Source of the DNA: Rhabditophanes sp. KR3021
Taxonomy: Eukaryota > Nematoda > Chromadorea > Rhabditida > Alloionematidae
DNA length: 64,000 nt
Direction of reading: 5' to 3'
Assembly: GCA_963281155.1 (NCBI GenBank)
Contig: CAUJLY010000001.1
Span: 2,418,001 to 2,482,000, forward strand
Shown: positions 43,555-54,479 of the stretch, in pieces
Numbering within the stretch: position 1 is the stretch's first letter
Layout of the letters: every line of letters begins with the position of its first letter
The notes under the pieces: model-generated
What the model was told of the DNA's origin: nothing
Seen by the model: the letters and a program-made list of their open reading frames with translations, nothing else
The model's database searches: none
Position numbers and translations under genes: made by a program

Positions 43555-46025
43555 ATGATTGTTATATTAACTGTATCATTACTGATCATATTCGCTTTTC
43601 ATAATTTTTATTGGAAGAGAAGAAATTTGCCCTTTGGACCTATACCTTTGCCTTTTATTGGATCTTTACATACTCTTGCAATGAATTCTCCCGGATATGA
43701 TGCTTTCCTAAATTGGAAAAAACAATATGGACCAATTTATACGTTCTGGCAAGGAGTTGAACCAGTAGTAGCCTTTTGGTAAGAAAAAGATGTTGATTAA
43801 AAAATATTCCTATTTAGCGACTATGAAAGTATTAATGAAGCTTTTGTCAAACAAGGAGACAAGTTCTCCGGACGTGAGATATACAAAGATTTTGTAGATG
43901 ATATGAAAAATGGATTTACAGGAATATTTAATGCGAGAAATGATTTATGGCAAAAGGCTAGGCGTTTTACATTGCATAGGTAAGTATCTATTATAAATAA
44001 ATATAAGGCAAAAGTTATGATTTTCCGCAGTATTGCTCGGATGGACAATGTTAGATACGTTTTGGAAAGGCCTGAGAACGGCGAGAAAACCAAATTTTTT
44101 GATTTAAAAAAAAATGATTATTTGGTGGTCGGCCGAGGGTGTCGAAGTTGAGAATTTTAAATATGCCGAATCTGACTTCGAGATAATAACCATTAGAATC
44201 AGGACCAAAAGTTAAGTACAAAAACATGCTAACATTTTGATTTGGTCAATATGCTGAGACTTGGTGGTCAAATCTCTAAAACGAGGTGGTCTGTCCCCAA
44301 ATTATTTTTTGATATATCCAATCAAAAGCCGAGGTCTTTAAGGCATTGAAAAGAGCATTAAAAAATAGAGCGAAATCCATTTTACCAGCTCATTTTGATG
44401 AAGCCCGTGGCCGCCCCGAGACAGACATTTTGACATAAGAATAAAAAAAATATTTCAAAAAAACAGGGGAATCAATCGGGTGACATTTGCAATGTTTAGC
44501 TCATTGGAAAGAACATTAAAAACTGTAATTTATTATATTATTATAATGTATTTTTATGTGCCATTTTAGTTTTAATTTTTAATAAAAAATATGTGTAAAA
44601 TACTTATGTTTGTTTACCAATTAAAGCAGTTAATACTCATATCAATTATTTTGTAGAAAGCAATTATTAAATTCATAAAAGACATATCTAATATTCACAC
44701 CAAAGTAGACGCAACGCGACGAAGTCGCATATTCGGCTAGTTTTGATAAAAATAAACAGCTAACATTTTTTAGCCTAAGAAATCTGGGTCTAGGTAAAAA
44801 TATTTTGGAGCAAAAAGTCATCAATGAAACAGTTCGTTTGATTGAAAGTATCAATGCTGATTCTAAAAATGCGGGTCAAGTTGATATTATTAAACACGTC
44901 AATGTGTGTGTTGGGTCTATTATTAATCTATTATTATTCGGATACAGCTTCGAAGGAGAAAAGATTAACGAGTTTTTGTTCCTCAAGAAACATTTAGATT
45001 CACAAGTCAAAAACATCTTTTCCCCTCTTTCTTTATTTGTGTTCCCATATTATAAATTCATGAAGAATATTCCATATTTTAAAGATCACATCAAAAAAAT
45101 ATCGGACAATAACAATGTTTTGATTAATTTCTTCAAACGGCAAATTAAAGAACACACTGTCCTTCATGATCCTAATTCATTCCAAGAACCAACCGATTTT
45201 GTTGGATCGTATTTAAAAGAAATTACCAAAGAAGAGGGTGAAAATGTAGTGGATGGGGATTTTAACTTAAAAGAGTTAGTTTCAATTGTTTCGGATATGT
45301 GGGGAGCGTAAGTTAAATCTAAACCTTTAAAAATATTTATTCGCTCTCTTCAGTGGGATGGAAACAACGATCACAACAACTCTTTGGTCTGTTTTATATA
45401 TTCTTCATAAACCTCATGTTCAAGAAAAACTCCAAGCTGAGTTGGATCGTGTAATTGGTTCCAATCGTATCATTACAACTGCAGACAAAAATGATTTAAT
45501 TTATACACAAGCCATTGTCAACGAATGCCAGAGAGTATGCAACCTTTTACGTAAGTCTTTGTTCACCAGTAACATTAAGTTATTACTTGGCAATTGGATA
45601 AATAATAAAATCATTTAACTATTAATTGACTTTCTTTAGCTATTAATATACTTCACGTATGCACTGAAGATGCCGTTGTTATGGGCCATAAAATTCCAAA
45701 AAACACTTACGTTGTTCCCCAGATTAGCTGCACTATGTTTGACGAAACAGTTTTCCCAAATCCAAGAGAATTTATCCCTGAAAGATGGATTGACGAGAAT
45801 AATCAACTCAGGAAATTTAATGAATTTATGCCATTTAGTCATGGACCAAGAAAATGTTTAGGTGAATCTCTAAGTAAAATGGAGCTTTTTATCATTGTGT
45901 CGAATGTGTACAATAATTTCAAAATAATTCCTTCTGATCCAGATAATCTTCCGAGTCTTAAAAAATATCCAGGAATTGCTGTAAGTGCTGAATATTTTAC
46001 GATTAAGGCAATCAACCGCTATTAA
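43555..46025 (+). CDS. Cytochrome P450 (CYP2-clan-like)
   Basis: Five exons: 43555-43778, 43818-43979, 44774-45307, 45354-45550, 45640-46025; 500 residues. It has an N-terminal membrane anchor ([16 protein letters not shown]) and proline-rich hinge ([12 protein letters not shown]), helix C WQKARRF, I-helix oxygen-activation motif GAGMETT, K-helix ExxR (ECQR), PERW and the heme loop [12 protein letters not shown] with the Cys ligand. It is a microsomal monooxygenase; the PPGP-like hinge and sequence style suggest the nematode CYP2 clan (CYP33-like), substrate unknown. Intron 2 is 794 bp against about 40-90 bp for the others because it carries an insertion. All exon junctions keep phase, so the gene should be functional if intron 2 is removed. 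Confidence 0.92.
44031..44760 (+). mobile_element. Inserted element inside P450 intron 2
   Basis: Starts right after a good decoy acceptor (TTTTCCGCAG). The first 110 bp are open in the exon 2 phase ([20 protein letters not shown], then [10 protein letters not shown]) and look like the start of an FHA domain, then stop. The rest is non-coding with repeated motifs: AAGGCATTGAAAAGAGCATTAAAAAA and CTCATTGGAAAGAACATTAAAAAC. No terminal repeats or target duplication identified by eye. The size and position, inside an otherwise compact gene, indicate insertion. Confidence 0.5.
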
Positions 46026-46371
46026 GCGATATAATATACTTCAAATGATGGAAATACGCATGATTTTCATGTTACAATTCATTTTACTACAAAGCTTACA
46101 TAACTTACACAACTTTACGTATCAACATAATGTTAGTTATATTTACTCGTTATTCATTAATTCGTCAAAATAATTGAAAGAAATAGTCTGGTTTAACTTT
46201 AAACTTAAATTGAGATATTCATTTTTATGTACTATAAAAATAAATCACAGTACTGTTTGAAATGTTGTGTGAATTTAAATAAAATGCTCAGCATGTTTGT
46301 CATATTTATTTTAATACTTAAAGAATCTTCCAATGAACTTGTTTCCGATAAAAAAGTATAAAAATGTATTT

Positions 46372-46442
46372 GGAGATATAGGGAATCGAACCCCAGCCCT
46401 CTCCCATGCTAAGGGAGCGCTCTACCCCTGAGCTATATCCCC
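46372..46442 (-). tRNA. tRNA-Ala (anticodon AGC)
   Basis: 71 nt. Acceptor GGGGATA/TATCTCC with the G3-U70 wobble that identifies alanine; anticodon stem CTCCC/GGGAG around TTAGCAT; T loop TTCGATT. Confidence 0.93.
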
Positions 46443-48063
46443 AGTGTTGATTATTATTTGATTGTTCCTGATAAAAAATAGGATGCTTGTTAGTAGGATC
46501 ATGTAGCATTTTTTGAGTAAAAAAACTACAAGTATGTAAATTATTGTGAATGTGTAGTTATAAATACTATACTGTATAGCGATGAAAATGTTTATTTTAA
46601 TTAATTAAAGTTAAATAATTTATCGTGACAAGTTTCTATTCAAATTGCGTTTTAGGGGTGTATATAACATAAATATGTCTTTTGAAAGATTTTCTATTTA
46701 AAATACTTGGACTGAATAACATGTTTGTCAAATATCAGAATTTAAAAATAATAGTCACATAACCATTATCATATTTTTTTAAAAATCAAACCAAATCTAC
46801 AATAAATATTGGTGTAATTAACAAGCTCATAAATTTGTAATTTGCCCTAGAATAACAAGACACATTGAAAAATATACTTAATAAAAATCCCCTTGAAAAT
46901 TAGTTGCTGCTCATATAAAGTTCCTCCTTTGCTGGTGTCTTCGACTACAATAAAACGAGTTATATTTGCTTTGTCATTATTTTTCCAATCGAAGAACTCG
47001 AGTCTTCGGGACAATCTGATTTATCTATTTGGAAGTTATTTAAAAACCATTCAATGTTTGATTTATACTTTGTTAATTAGAACAAGTGTTAAATGCTAAA
47101 AGAGTATACTCAAAGTTATTTCAAGTGGCTAGGTTGATTGTAAACGAATTCATAAACTACTAATGATCCATGATTTGTGATTGGATTTCAATGAAACGCG
47201 GCAAACAAGCATTTTATTGTAGGAACTTCCTCATCAAGTTCTATAACAGCTTAACCCCTGGAACTTTGATTCCGATCAAGATGGATTTTTGTATCTTTCC
47301 CTTGAAACCATTGAACAACTGTTTGCAATCTTTTTATAATTTCGGCTTTACACCATTTGATTTATTAAACATCTTTATTTGCGGATAAATTATTGTGACT
47401 TACTTCAATGCTTTATTTTGAAAAATCATCGTCTGAACTAAAGGATGCTGGTAAAACGTGATTCTCAAAGAAAAGCGTGGCTCAGTAAAAAATCCATTTT
47501 CGCCTTAGATAAAGAAACTATGTGTAGTGTATTAACATAAATTATATGTTACGCACATCCCAAATATTTTATTCTGCTTAATATTTTTGTGATATGGTAT
47601 ACTGTTAAGTTTTTAATTGCATTCCAAAAGGTTAAATATTTATCAGAAAATTATTCTTTTTTTCAAATTATAACATCCACAATATAAATGTGTTTACAGT
47701 TGTAGAAGAAAATAAAATTCATTTCGTTATTGTGGGGCAAATTGAAAATATAAAGTCGAATTGAATATTTGACTGAAGGCGGAGTATTGTAGAAAAACGT
47801 TAAGAAAGAAAACTAATCAATACTTGTTGATTATGTTTGTCCAATAATTGTCCGCAGTCATCTTATAAAAGCTGTTGTCACTATAGAAACACTTAATTTA
47901 ATTGTTAATATGTTTATTTGTTCGTAAAATATCTATTGGCAGAAGCATTTATGGTTCAGAAATAATACGAAATTTCCTTTGGGCTTTTTGGGAGTATAAA
48001 TTTAAATCAACAAAGAATGAAGTACTTTTTATTTGTAAAATGCTAAATATAATGCAAATTGAA
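46443..48063. other. Intergenic with decayed minus-strand coding text
   Basis: Minus strand about 47010-46890 reads SRRLEFFDWKNNDKANITRF IVVEDTSKGG, and about 47330-47160 reads QTVVQWFQGKDTKIHLDRNQ then, after a stop, AVIELDEEVPTIKCLFAAF. Stops interrupt both, so this is a dead gene remnant that I cannot identify. The plus-strand frames here are unsupported. Confidence 0.35.
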
Positions 48064-48605
48064 TTAAGAGCAGTAATGACAGGTCTAAAAATAGTTATTA
48101 ATATATTATTACATCTATATAAAATCTTACTTTTGCACACTCCTTGATCATTAATGGGGCATATTCTAAAACAAAAGCATTAAAAAACATTTATTTAACT
48201 ATTACCCGAATCGTCGCAGAATTCACTCATTTTTTCGCAACTTGCAGTTCCAATCATGTCTATGCATTGATAACTTTCGGTAGTCATTTGTTCACATGGA
48301 CATGGAACACTACATAATCCGCAGGAACGTCTACAGTTGTTCCATGCGACCTCATGGAAAGCTGTATTCTCACAAATGTCCAACATATCTTCGCAATCTA
48401 AGGCCACGTCTACACAGTCAACAGCTGGAGTTGTTGCTTGCTCGCAATTGCCACAAGTAGCTTTGCAATTTTGTTCGACATATGGAAAGGGAGTTGTTGA
48501 GTTACACAATGCAGCCCAAAGATTGCAATCTTTGGCTATATCGTCACAAGCATTGATTTTACTTGCAGCTAAAGCTGTAATGAGAATAGCAATAATAAAT
48601 TTCAT
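48064..48605 (-). CDS. Secreted protein with three ShKT domains, copy A
   Basis: Exons 48206-48605, 48131-48165 (35 nt) and 48064-48084 (21 nt) encode 151 residues. Signal peptide (MKFIIAILITALAASKINA), then ShKT 1 CDDIAKDC...CKATCGNC, a short linker, ShKT 2 CVDVALDC...CRRSCGLC, an extra CPC, and ShKT 3 CIDMIGTASC...ECAKTCHYC, completed only by the two tiny last exons. Without splicing the frame ends early at GNS. The ATG at 48605 is used; the longer frame begins with TTG. The partner on the plus strand at 53954 has the same 35- and 21-nt terminal exons. A TATA box lies about 45 bp upstream and a CTGATAAG site near 48915. Role unknown; probably extracellular. Confidence 0.9.
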
Positions 48606-48647
48606 TTTATTCTTGTCAAAGTGATATATTTTCAAACTTGATTATCA

Positions 48648-48654
48648 TTTTATA
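48648..48654 (-). promoter_or_regulatory. TATA box of ShKT gene A
   Basis: ACTATAAAATG on the minus strand, about 45 bp upstream of ATG 48605. Confidence 0.5.
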
Positions 48655-48908
48655 GTTATCTTGTATCTTTTAAAAATGATTTACCACGCATGTGCCACAC
48701 CTATGCCTAGTTTTATCATACAGAAAGATATCATCTTCATTAAATGTTGACAGAGTCTTTTCAATTGACTTGATTTTGTAACTTATTGTTGATAATGTAG
48801 TTAATACTTGAATTTTCATATTGTAAACATTTCGTGCTTGTTTAATTATAATCATTTATTTAAAAAAATGTAGCGTGGGTGTAATCTTCATTTGCATTTA
48901 GGTAACTT

Positions 48909-48921
48909 CTTATCAGTTGGA
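48909..48921 (-). promoter_or_regulatory. GATA-factor site (ACTGATAAGA)
   Basis: CCAACTGATAAGAAG on the minus strand, about 310 bp upstream of ShKT gene A. The extended ACTGATAAG form is the high-affinity site of nematode intestinal GATA factors (ELT-2 type, family knowledge). Confidence 0.4.
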
Positions 48922-50077
48922 AAGATTTCCGTGACATCACATAATTAGCTATGTTGTACTGTTAAGAAAACTGTTATATACTTAACTTTGCATATTAAAT
49001 TATATTCAAAAAACAGAAAGACAATGCAGAAATAGTATATACAGCACCATCGAGAAACATAAAATATGCTAATTTTGAACATAGCGAACTCGAAATATCA
49101 AATCATTTCTAAAATCACTATTTATTTTATTATCAGTTTATTCTGTATATTTTGGATCACAGTTATGATTATATTTAAGCCCTGCCAAGTTGCATTAACT
49201 AAAAATGTTGTGATGGGAGTAATAGACTGCGCTGCTACTGGCTTTGCAACACTTAATAATATTTCAAATACGTGTGGCTGGTCTCAAGAATATATGAATG
49301 TAGATTATCTTTAAACTACAAGATGCATGACACAATTGCATGTTTAACATTTGGGGTAATTATAATTCATTATCTTTATAGAATTTGAAGACCAACGACA
49401 AACTATCTTTAGAATTTTTAATTGAAAGCTATTGTTGTACAGTATTTGATTCTTTAAGGGTTTCAAGCAATACGTATTAAGAAATATTATTCCTTCCCAA
49501 AATATGTCTTTTGATATTAAGTTAATGGCTAAAAGAATGATTTCTATTGAAAATTAAATTTCCTTGATCAATTTTTGCTTAAAAAATCCATTCCTTTACA
49601 TCCGTGTAATTAAATTTGGTTGTTTAGATCGTTTAAGCTTAAAATATTATTTTACAATATTTAAGCAAAACAAACTCAATTGAAACTCTTCTATTTTGGA
49701 TTATCCATTGTCAATTAAAACTAATTCAATTGCTGAATATTTGTTCCCAAACTTTCGAAACTGCATGTATATCAGATTGAATATAATTAGAACATTAAAG
49801 GATTTTCTTAAACAGTACAAAATATCAATTGAGCTGGCCGCGGCACACAAACATATAAAGCTTAGGGTGGAAATGCATAATGGTTTATTCTCCGGATTTC
49901 TTTTCAATTAAAATAATATTAAAGTCAATGCAATTGTTGACATGTTTTGCTCCCTTCTCGTTAACACTATCAATGAGTTGATTTATCTCTAATTAATGTT
50001 CTTATACCTATATTTTTTAATAATAAAATACACATTACAAAAGAATAAATTTATTTAATTTCACAAACAGTAACAAT
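48922..50077. other. Intergenic with weak ORFs
   Basis: An 82-codon frame from ATG 49066 has one strong hydrophobic segment (IYFIISLFCIFWITVMIIF) and two Cys; the downstream text after a TTTATAG site at 49380 is open for 33 codons but does not join it in frame. Possibly a small or dying gene. The frame at 49696-49911 begins with TTG and is not called. Confidence 0.4.
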
Positions 50078-51407
50078 TTATTCCATATTTTTGGAACTCC
50101 AATCATTTTCTCTTTTGACCTAAATACATAATAAACTAGCTAGTATATTGAATAAACTTACTCTTTCTAATTCTTCTTCGGTGTAATCATTTTCAACATT
50201 GAAAAATTGACGCATTTCTTCAGCAGTATTGCCTCTTATAGCTTCAGCGATAAAATTACATAACAAATCAACCATAATTTGAATATCTAAATAATTTGCA
50301 CACAAAAGAACTTCAGTGATGCGATCTTCAATTTCTTCCCAAAACATTTCATTGAATTTTTTGATTTGAATATCATAATCTTCCATTCCTTCTTTAGTCC
50401 TAATATTTTCCCTTGATGGGATACCAGCATAAAATTGACAAAAGTTTATTGTTTGTTGCAAACAAAATGTTGAACAATTGGCTAATTCAATTCTTTCAAT
50501 AGGATCTTGATCATAATGCAAATCAATTCCCAAACCTACAAAGTTATACATTACAATGGAATTTAATTATCAGGGACGGATTTAAAAAACAAATTTGAGG
50601 AGCATAATCCTTTCAAACATTTTCATAATAATATACCTACATTTGAAATCTTATCGAACAACTAAGAAAATTTCAAAATAAGAACATTATTTTTCAATTT
50701 TTTAATCTAAATAGTACAGGCAAAAAGAATAGCCCGTGTGAAATTATAACCATAACTTGGCTTGATTTTTAAAATATAAGCATTTTTTAGTATCTGCCAA
50801 TTATCTAGGATTTGATCTCAATTTAAAAATAGTTTTTTTCATTTTTACACAAGGTACATATGAAATTAAAACGCAATACACCTATGTAAAGAAATAGATG
50901 ATAAAATGAAAAATCCTTAATTTTTGACTAATTGCATGCACAATAGACTGTTCTATGTTACAAACTAAAATGGGGATTCAAAAGCCATAAAAGATATGTT
51001 TTGCTAATTTCCATATGTTGACTATTCTTTTGTCAACTTAAATTTTTGACTATTGAAAGTGTTTAAAACAGAATTGCCTAGAGAAGTATAAACCAGTAAA
51101 TTAACATATAGTTGTTACTTATCATCCTGAATGTCATATTTAAAAATTGATCCATGGCTATAAGAAATAGCGAAAAAATACAACATGAGCTATTTTCGCA
51201 AGTATTTATTAATTTTTGTATTGCCCCTCTTTGAAAACTCCCATAGAGGATGATAATCTCAAAGAGGGCGAATCCCATCCCTGTTATTAATTACTAGTAC
51301 TTACTTTCAGTCATCTCTTTTAAAAGACCGGAGTATTCAACAACACTAAGTGGAAGTTCGAATTCCTCCTTTTCTTTGGATAAAACTGGAATGGAACGAG
51401 TAGACAT
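50078..51407 (-). CDS. Skp1-related (SKR) protein, copy 1
   Basis: Exons 51305-51407, 50162-50535 and 50078-50119 encode 172 residues. N-terminal BTB/POZ fold (IPVLSKEKEEFELPLSVVEY, SGLLKEM), then LANCSTFCLQQTINFCQFY, the Skp1 core LLCANYLDIQIMVDLLCNFI, and a C-terminal DYTEEELERVKRENDW, the F-box-contact helix normally ending EEE...NEWCE. It acts as the Cul1-F-box adaptor in SCF ubiquitin ligases; nematodes have many such skr genes. Introns sit at the same places as in copy 2 (61046), but the first is 769 bp instead of 46 bp. A TATATAAA box lies about 50 bp upstream. The central stretch carries an acidic insertion (REN..KEGMEDYD) longer than canonical Skp1. Confidence 0.9.
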
Positions 51408-51453
51408 TTTGTAGAATAATATAATGAATGGTAACTTACTATAAAATCTATCC

Positions 51454-51461
51454 TTTATATA
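51454..51461 (-). promoter_or_regulatory. TATA box of skr copy 1
   Basis: GGTATATAAAGG on the minus strand, about 47 bp upstream of ATG 51407. Confidence 0.5.
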
Positions 51462-52135
51462 CCAAATCATTTTCGCAATTAGATCGCAGCATTCACAAAA
51501 GATTATAACTAAAAAGCACTTTTTTTAGTTTCAAAGGATTGCTATCTACCTTCGATGAATAAGTTTGCAATAAGCAATAGATAATCACGTAACTGGCAAA
51601 TTAACAATCTATATATGCCTAATCTTTTATGACACATAATTAATTGGCTATTTTAGATTGAATATCTATCAAAACTTTGGCTTTTACTATAATGTCATTT
51701 GCTTATTGTTGGAGAAACATGTTCATTGTAATTTTAGACATATCAACATTGATCCTTGAATAGACTTCTGTAGACCATAGCCTTTATCAAGCATAAAGTC
51801 ATTATTAAAATACAATTGTAACTCGATGTAAATATTAAAGAATCCAATAATTGTTCTTGTTGATAAGTTTATAATTAAGGTATTTCTAGGAAAATAAATA
51901 TGTTTACACCAAATTCGAATAAAACATAGTAATAACAAATGATTTGTTTACAGCCTAATAAATTATTAAATAACAATAACAAATACAAAATATCTTACTG
52001 TATTATATGTGTTCCTTACTCCTCCACATAGCGGAAGTACCGAGGTTGACAGGTAACTAGAGGACGGACACTAGAATAAGGTACAACAACAGAAAGTCAA
52101 TTAGCATTGAATATTTATTTCAAATAATGATGGGC
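51462..52135. other. Intergenic
   Basis: AT-rich. The minus-strand 71-codon frame at 51723-51938 has no supporting signal. Confidence 0.5.
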
Positions 52136-52485
52136 TTTTTTGCCGTCACTAAATCATTTAACAAATTTTCAGCAATTCATTGTTCGACGTTATATCCTCG
52201 TCTTTGGAACAGCTGGACTTTGTTTTTATTAATGATATGTCATTTATATTACCCACTCCGTTATTATTTCATTATTCAATGTATGAAAAACGTTTTGGAC
52301 TGAATGAATTAGACGAAACCATGTATGTGATGAAAACAGACAAGTATTCAAAAGAAACTATTTTGTGGACCATAGTTATACCACATGCAATATCATTCAT
52401 TATAATAGCTTCTTTGACAATTCCTTTAATACGAAAACTAGAAAACTTTCGAGCAGCAATCCTTCATAAACAAAAATCTTGTTGA
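52136..52485 (+). pseudogene. Possible membrane-protein fragment with frame change
   Basis: After a TTTTCAG site at 52171 one frame reads LDFVFINDMSFILPTPLLFH ... FGLNELDETMYVMKTDKYSK and ends in a hydrophobic helix (LWTIVIPHAISFIIIASLTI) plus a basic tail, 101 codons without ATG. A second frame from ATG 52129 covers the first half. It looks like the 3' end of a transporter or receptor that has lost its 5' part; the family is not recognised. Confidence 0.3.
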
Positions 52486-52928
52486 CTAATTTTTTAATAC
52501 TCAATTTTATTGTAATGTTCTTGATTGCTACGTTTGAATGTGCTTAAATGATACTGCATCATTGAAATACATTTTTTGTTTATTTTCTCCATACTCATCA
52601 TTTCAAGTGATATTCGATCTCAATTTTTCGATTTTATTTTGTGTAGAGAGAAATCAGTTTCTAAGATATTACTTTCTTCACAGATGAATATTGTTTCATG
52701 TTCAAAACTACATTTGATTTTTATTTAAAATACATTTTATACAAGCGTTTGACTAGAGCATTAGTTCATTATCGTTATTTAACCACCAAATATTTAAACA
52801 AGGAGCATGACTAGATGAATGCATAAACTTTAACAAATTGTTGCAAAAAAATGCATTGTATATTTAAATTAACTGTTGTTGACTATATACATTGGTGTTA
52901 TGAAGTATTAACAATATACCTACTACAA
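52486..52928. other. Intergenic
   Basis: AT-rich, nothing recognised. Confidence 0.6.
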
Positions 52929-53001
52929 GCTTCGTTGGCGCAGCCGGCAGCGCGTCAGTCTCATAATCTGAAGGTCGTGAGTTCGAGCCTCACACGGAGC
53001 A
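52929..53001 (+). tRNA. tRNA-Met (elongator, anticodon CAT)
   Basis: 73 nt. Acceptor GCTTCGT/ACGGAGC with a T-G wobble, D arm TGGCGCAGCCGGCAGCGC, anticodon loop CTCATAA, T arm GTGAGTTCGAGCCTCAC. The T54-containing loop and D arm fit the elongator, not the initiator. Confidence 0.93.
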
Positions 53002-53108
53002 TCTTTTTTGCTTTGTTCATAGGCAATTCTTAAGCATTCGAAGAAAAATGACTAGATGCTACTAACTTTTCATTTTTATTAATAAAAAGATATTTTCAAA
53101 AAAAGGTC

Positions 53109-53122
53109 CGCCACCGGGTGGA

Positions 53123-53180
<58 letters not shown>

Positions 53181-53182
53181 GC
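53109..53182 (-). tRNA. tRNA-Asn (anticodon GTT), copy 1
   Basis: 74 nt. Acceptor GCCTCCG/CGGTGGC (one T-T mismatch at the fourth pair), D arm GGCGCAATCGGTTAGCGC, anticodon loop CTGTTAA, T arm TGGTGGTTCAAGTCCACC. Confidence 0.92.
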
Positions 53183-53267
53183 ATGTTATTTAAAAGCCAA
53201 ATCCAAAAAATTAATCAAATTAGATTTGTTTACTCAAAAATATGTTAATTTCACTTAAAAAAGGTTT

Positions 53268-53281
53268 CGCCACCGGGTGGA

Positions 53282-53339
<58 letters not shown>

Positions 53340-53341
53340 GC
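53268..53341 (-). tRNA. tRNA-Asn (anticodon GTT), copy 2
   Basis: Identical in sequence to the copy at 53109-53182, 85 bp away and in the same orientation, with the same T-T mismatch in the acceptor stem. Recent tandem duplication. Confidence 0.92.
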
Positions 53342-53953
53342 ATGCTATTTAAAAGTCAAGAGTTACTATTTTTGTGTTTAAACGATTCACAGTTGATAGT
53401 TTTAGTGAGTTGAATATTGCAATTATTTTTATCTTTTAACACAATCTTTTAAAAATGGATAAAACGTTTAATACATATGTACATTTATTTATTCATGGAT
53501 ACTAACAAGCCATGTGTTTGTACCAGGATAATATAGTTCTTATTTTATCATTATTTTTTACTTGCAATATTTTCAATACGGAAACGCCCAAACGCTTATA
53601 CTAAATATTCTAATTTGAGAACAACCCTCTTTGGGAATCAAAACATGAACTGCCAAATTAAAAAAACTATTCATTTTTCAATTCAAGTGATGTAAAAGAT
53701 GTATCAAACATATTATTTAGTTTTTTAATATTTTAATGAGATATAAGTAGTGATCATACATTTGTGTACTTATTTCTTTGATAATCATCTAGTGACTCCT
53801 TAAAATGATAATACCCTGAATTTATTTGGTTAAACAAATAAAATAACATCATAATTAGGAGTGTTTGGCAAGAATTCAAAGGTGCGTAGTAATTTATAAG
53901 CTTAATATAAGGATTATTTCTATGAATGCTAAAGTACTATTTTAAAAACAACG
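53342..53953. other. Intergenic upstream of ShKT gene B
   Basis: AT-rich promoter region with TTGATAATC near 53780 and a TTTATAAGC sequence near 53892 that may be the TATA element. Confidence 0.45.
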
Positions 53954-54479
53954 ATGAAGTTTATTATTACTCTTAGTGTGGTTTCGTTAGCAGTTGTCGC
54001 TTATACATGCGTAGATATTGCAGATGATTGCAATATACTAGCTCCATTATGTAACGCAGATCCGCCTGTTCCGTACGTCCAAACACATTGTCAAGTTACT
54101 TGCGGTACATGTGCCACAACACAATCTTCTTGCATGGATGATATCGACAATTGTGGCAGTCTTAATATTTGCTATTTACCCGCTTTTTCCGAATTTGCTT
54201 GGAAGCATTGTAAACTCACTTGTAATCTTTGCAATTCTCCAAATCCAAGTGATATTACTACCCCTGCACCATGTTTTGATACAATGCCATTGGAAGGTTG
54301 TGAAGATATCTTTAAATATTGCTCAGATCCTGGTAAGTTTAATATAAAATATATATGTAGTTAATTATTCATTACGTTTAGTTTATAAACCACTTATGTC
54401 TGAAGAATGTCCGAAGGTAATGTTTTTATATAGATTCTTGGGTAATGGTTTATTTTAGACTTGTGGATTCTGTTTTTAA
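53954..54479 (+). CDS. Secreted protein with three ShKT domains, copy B
   Basis: Exons 53954-54332, 54382-54416 (35 nt) and 54459-54479 (21 nt) encode 144 residues. Signal peptide (MKFIITLSVVSLAVVAY), then CVDIADDC...CQVTCGTC, CMDDIDNC...CKLTCNLC and CFDTMPLEGC...ECPKTCGFC. Domain order, the PYV..(N/H)C stretch of domain 1 and the two terminal micro-exons match copy A on the opposite strand, so the two are an inverted duplicate pair about 5.3 kb apart. The internal linkers have diverged. Function unknown, presumably extracellular. Confidence 0.9.

Noticed and set aside
47902..48147. Frames on both strands near the end of the ShKT gene A
   Set aside because: They overlap the two terminal micro-exons, which are supported by the matching structure in copy B.
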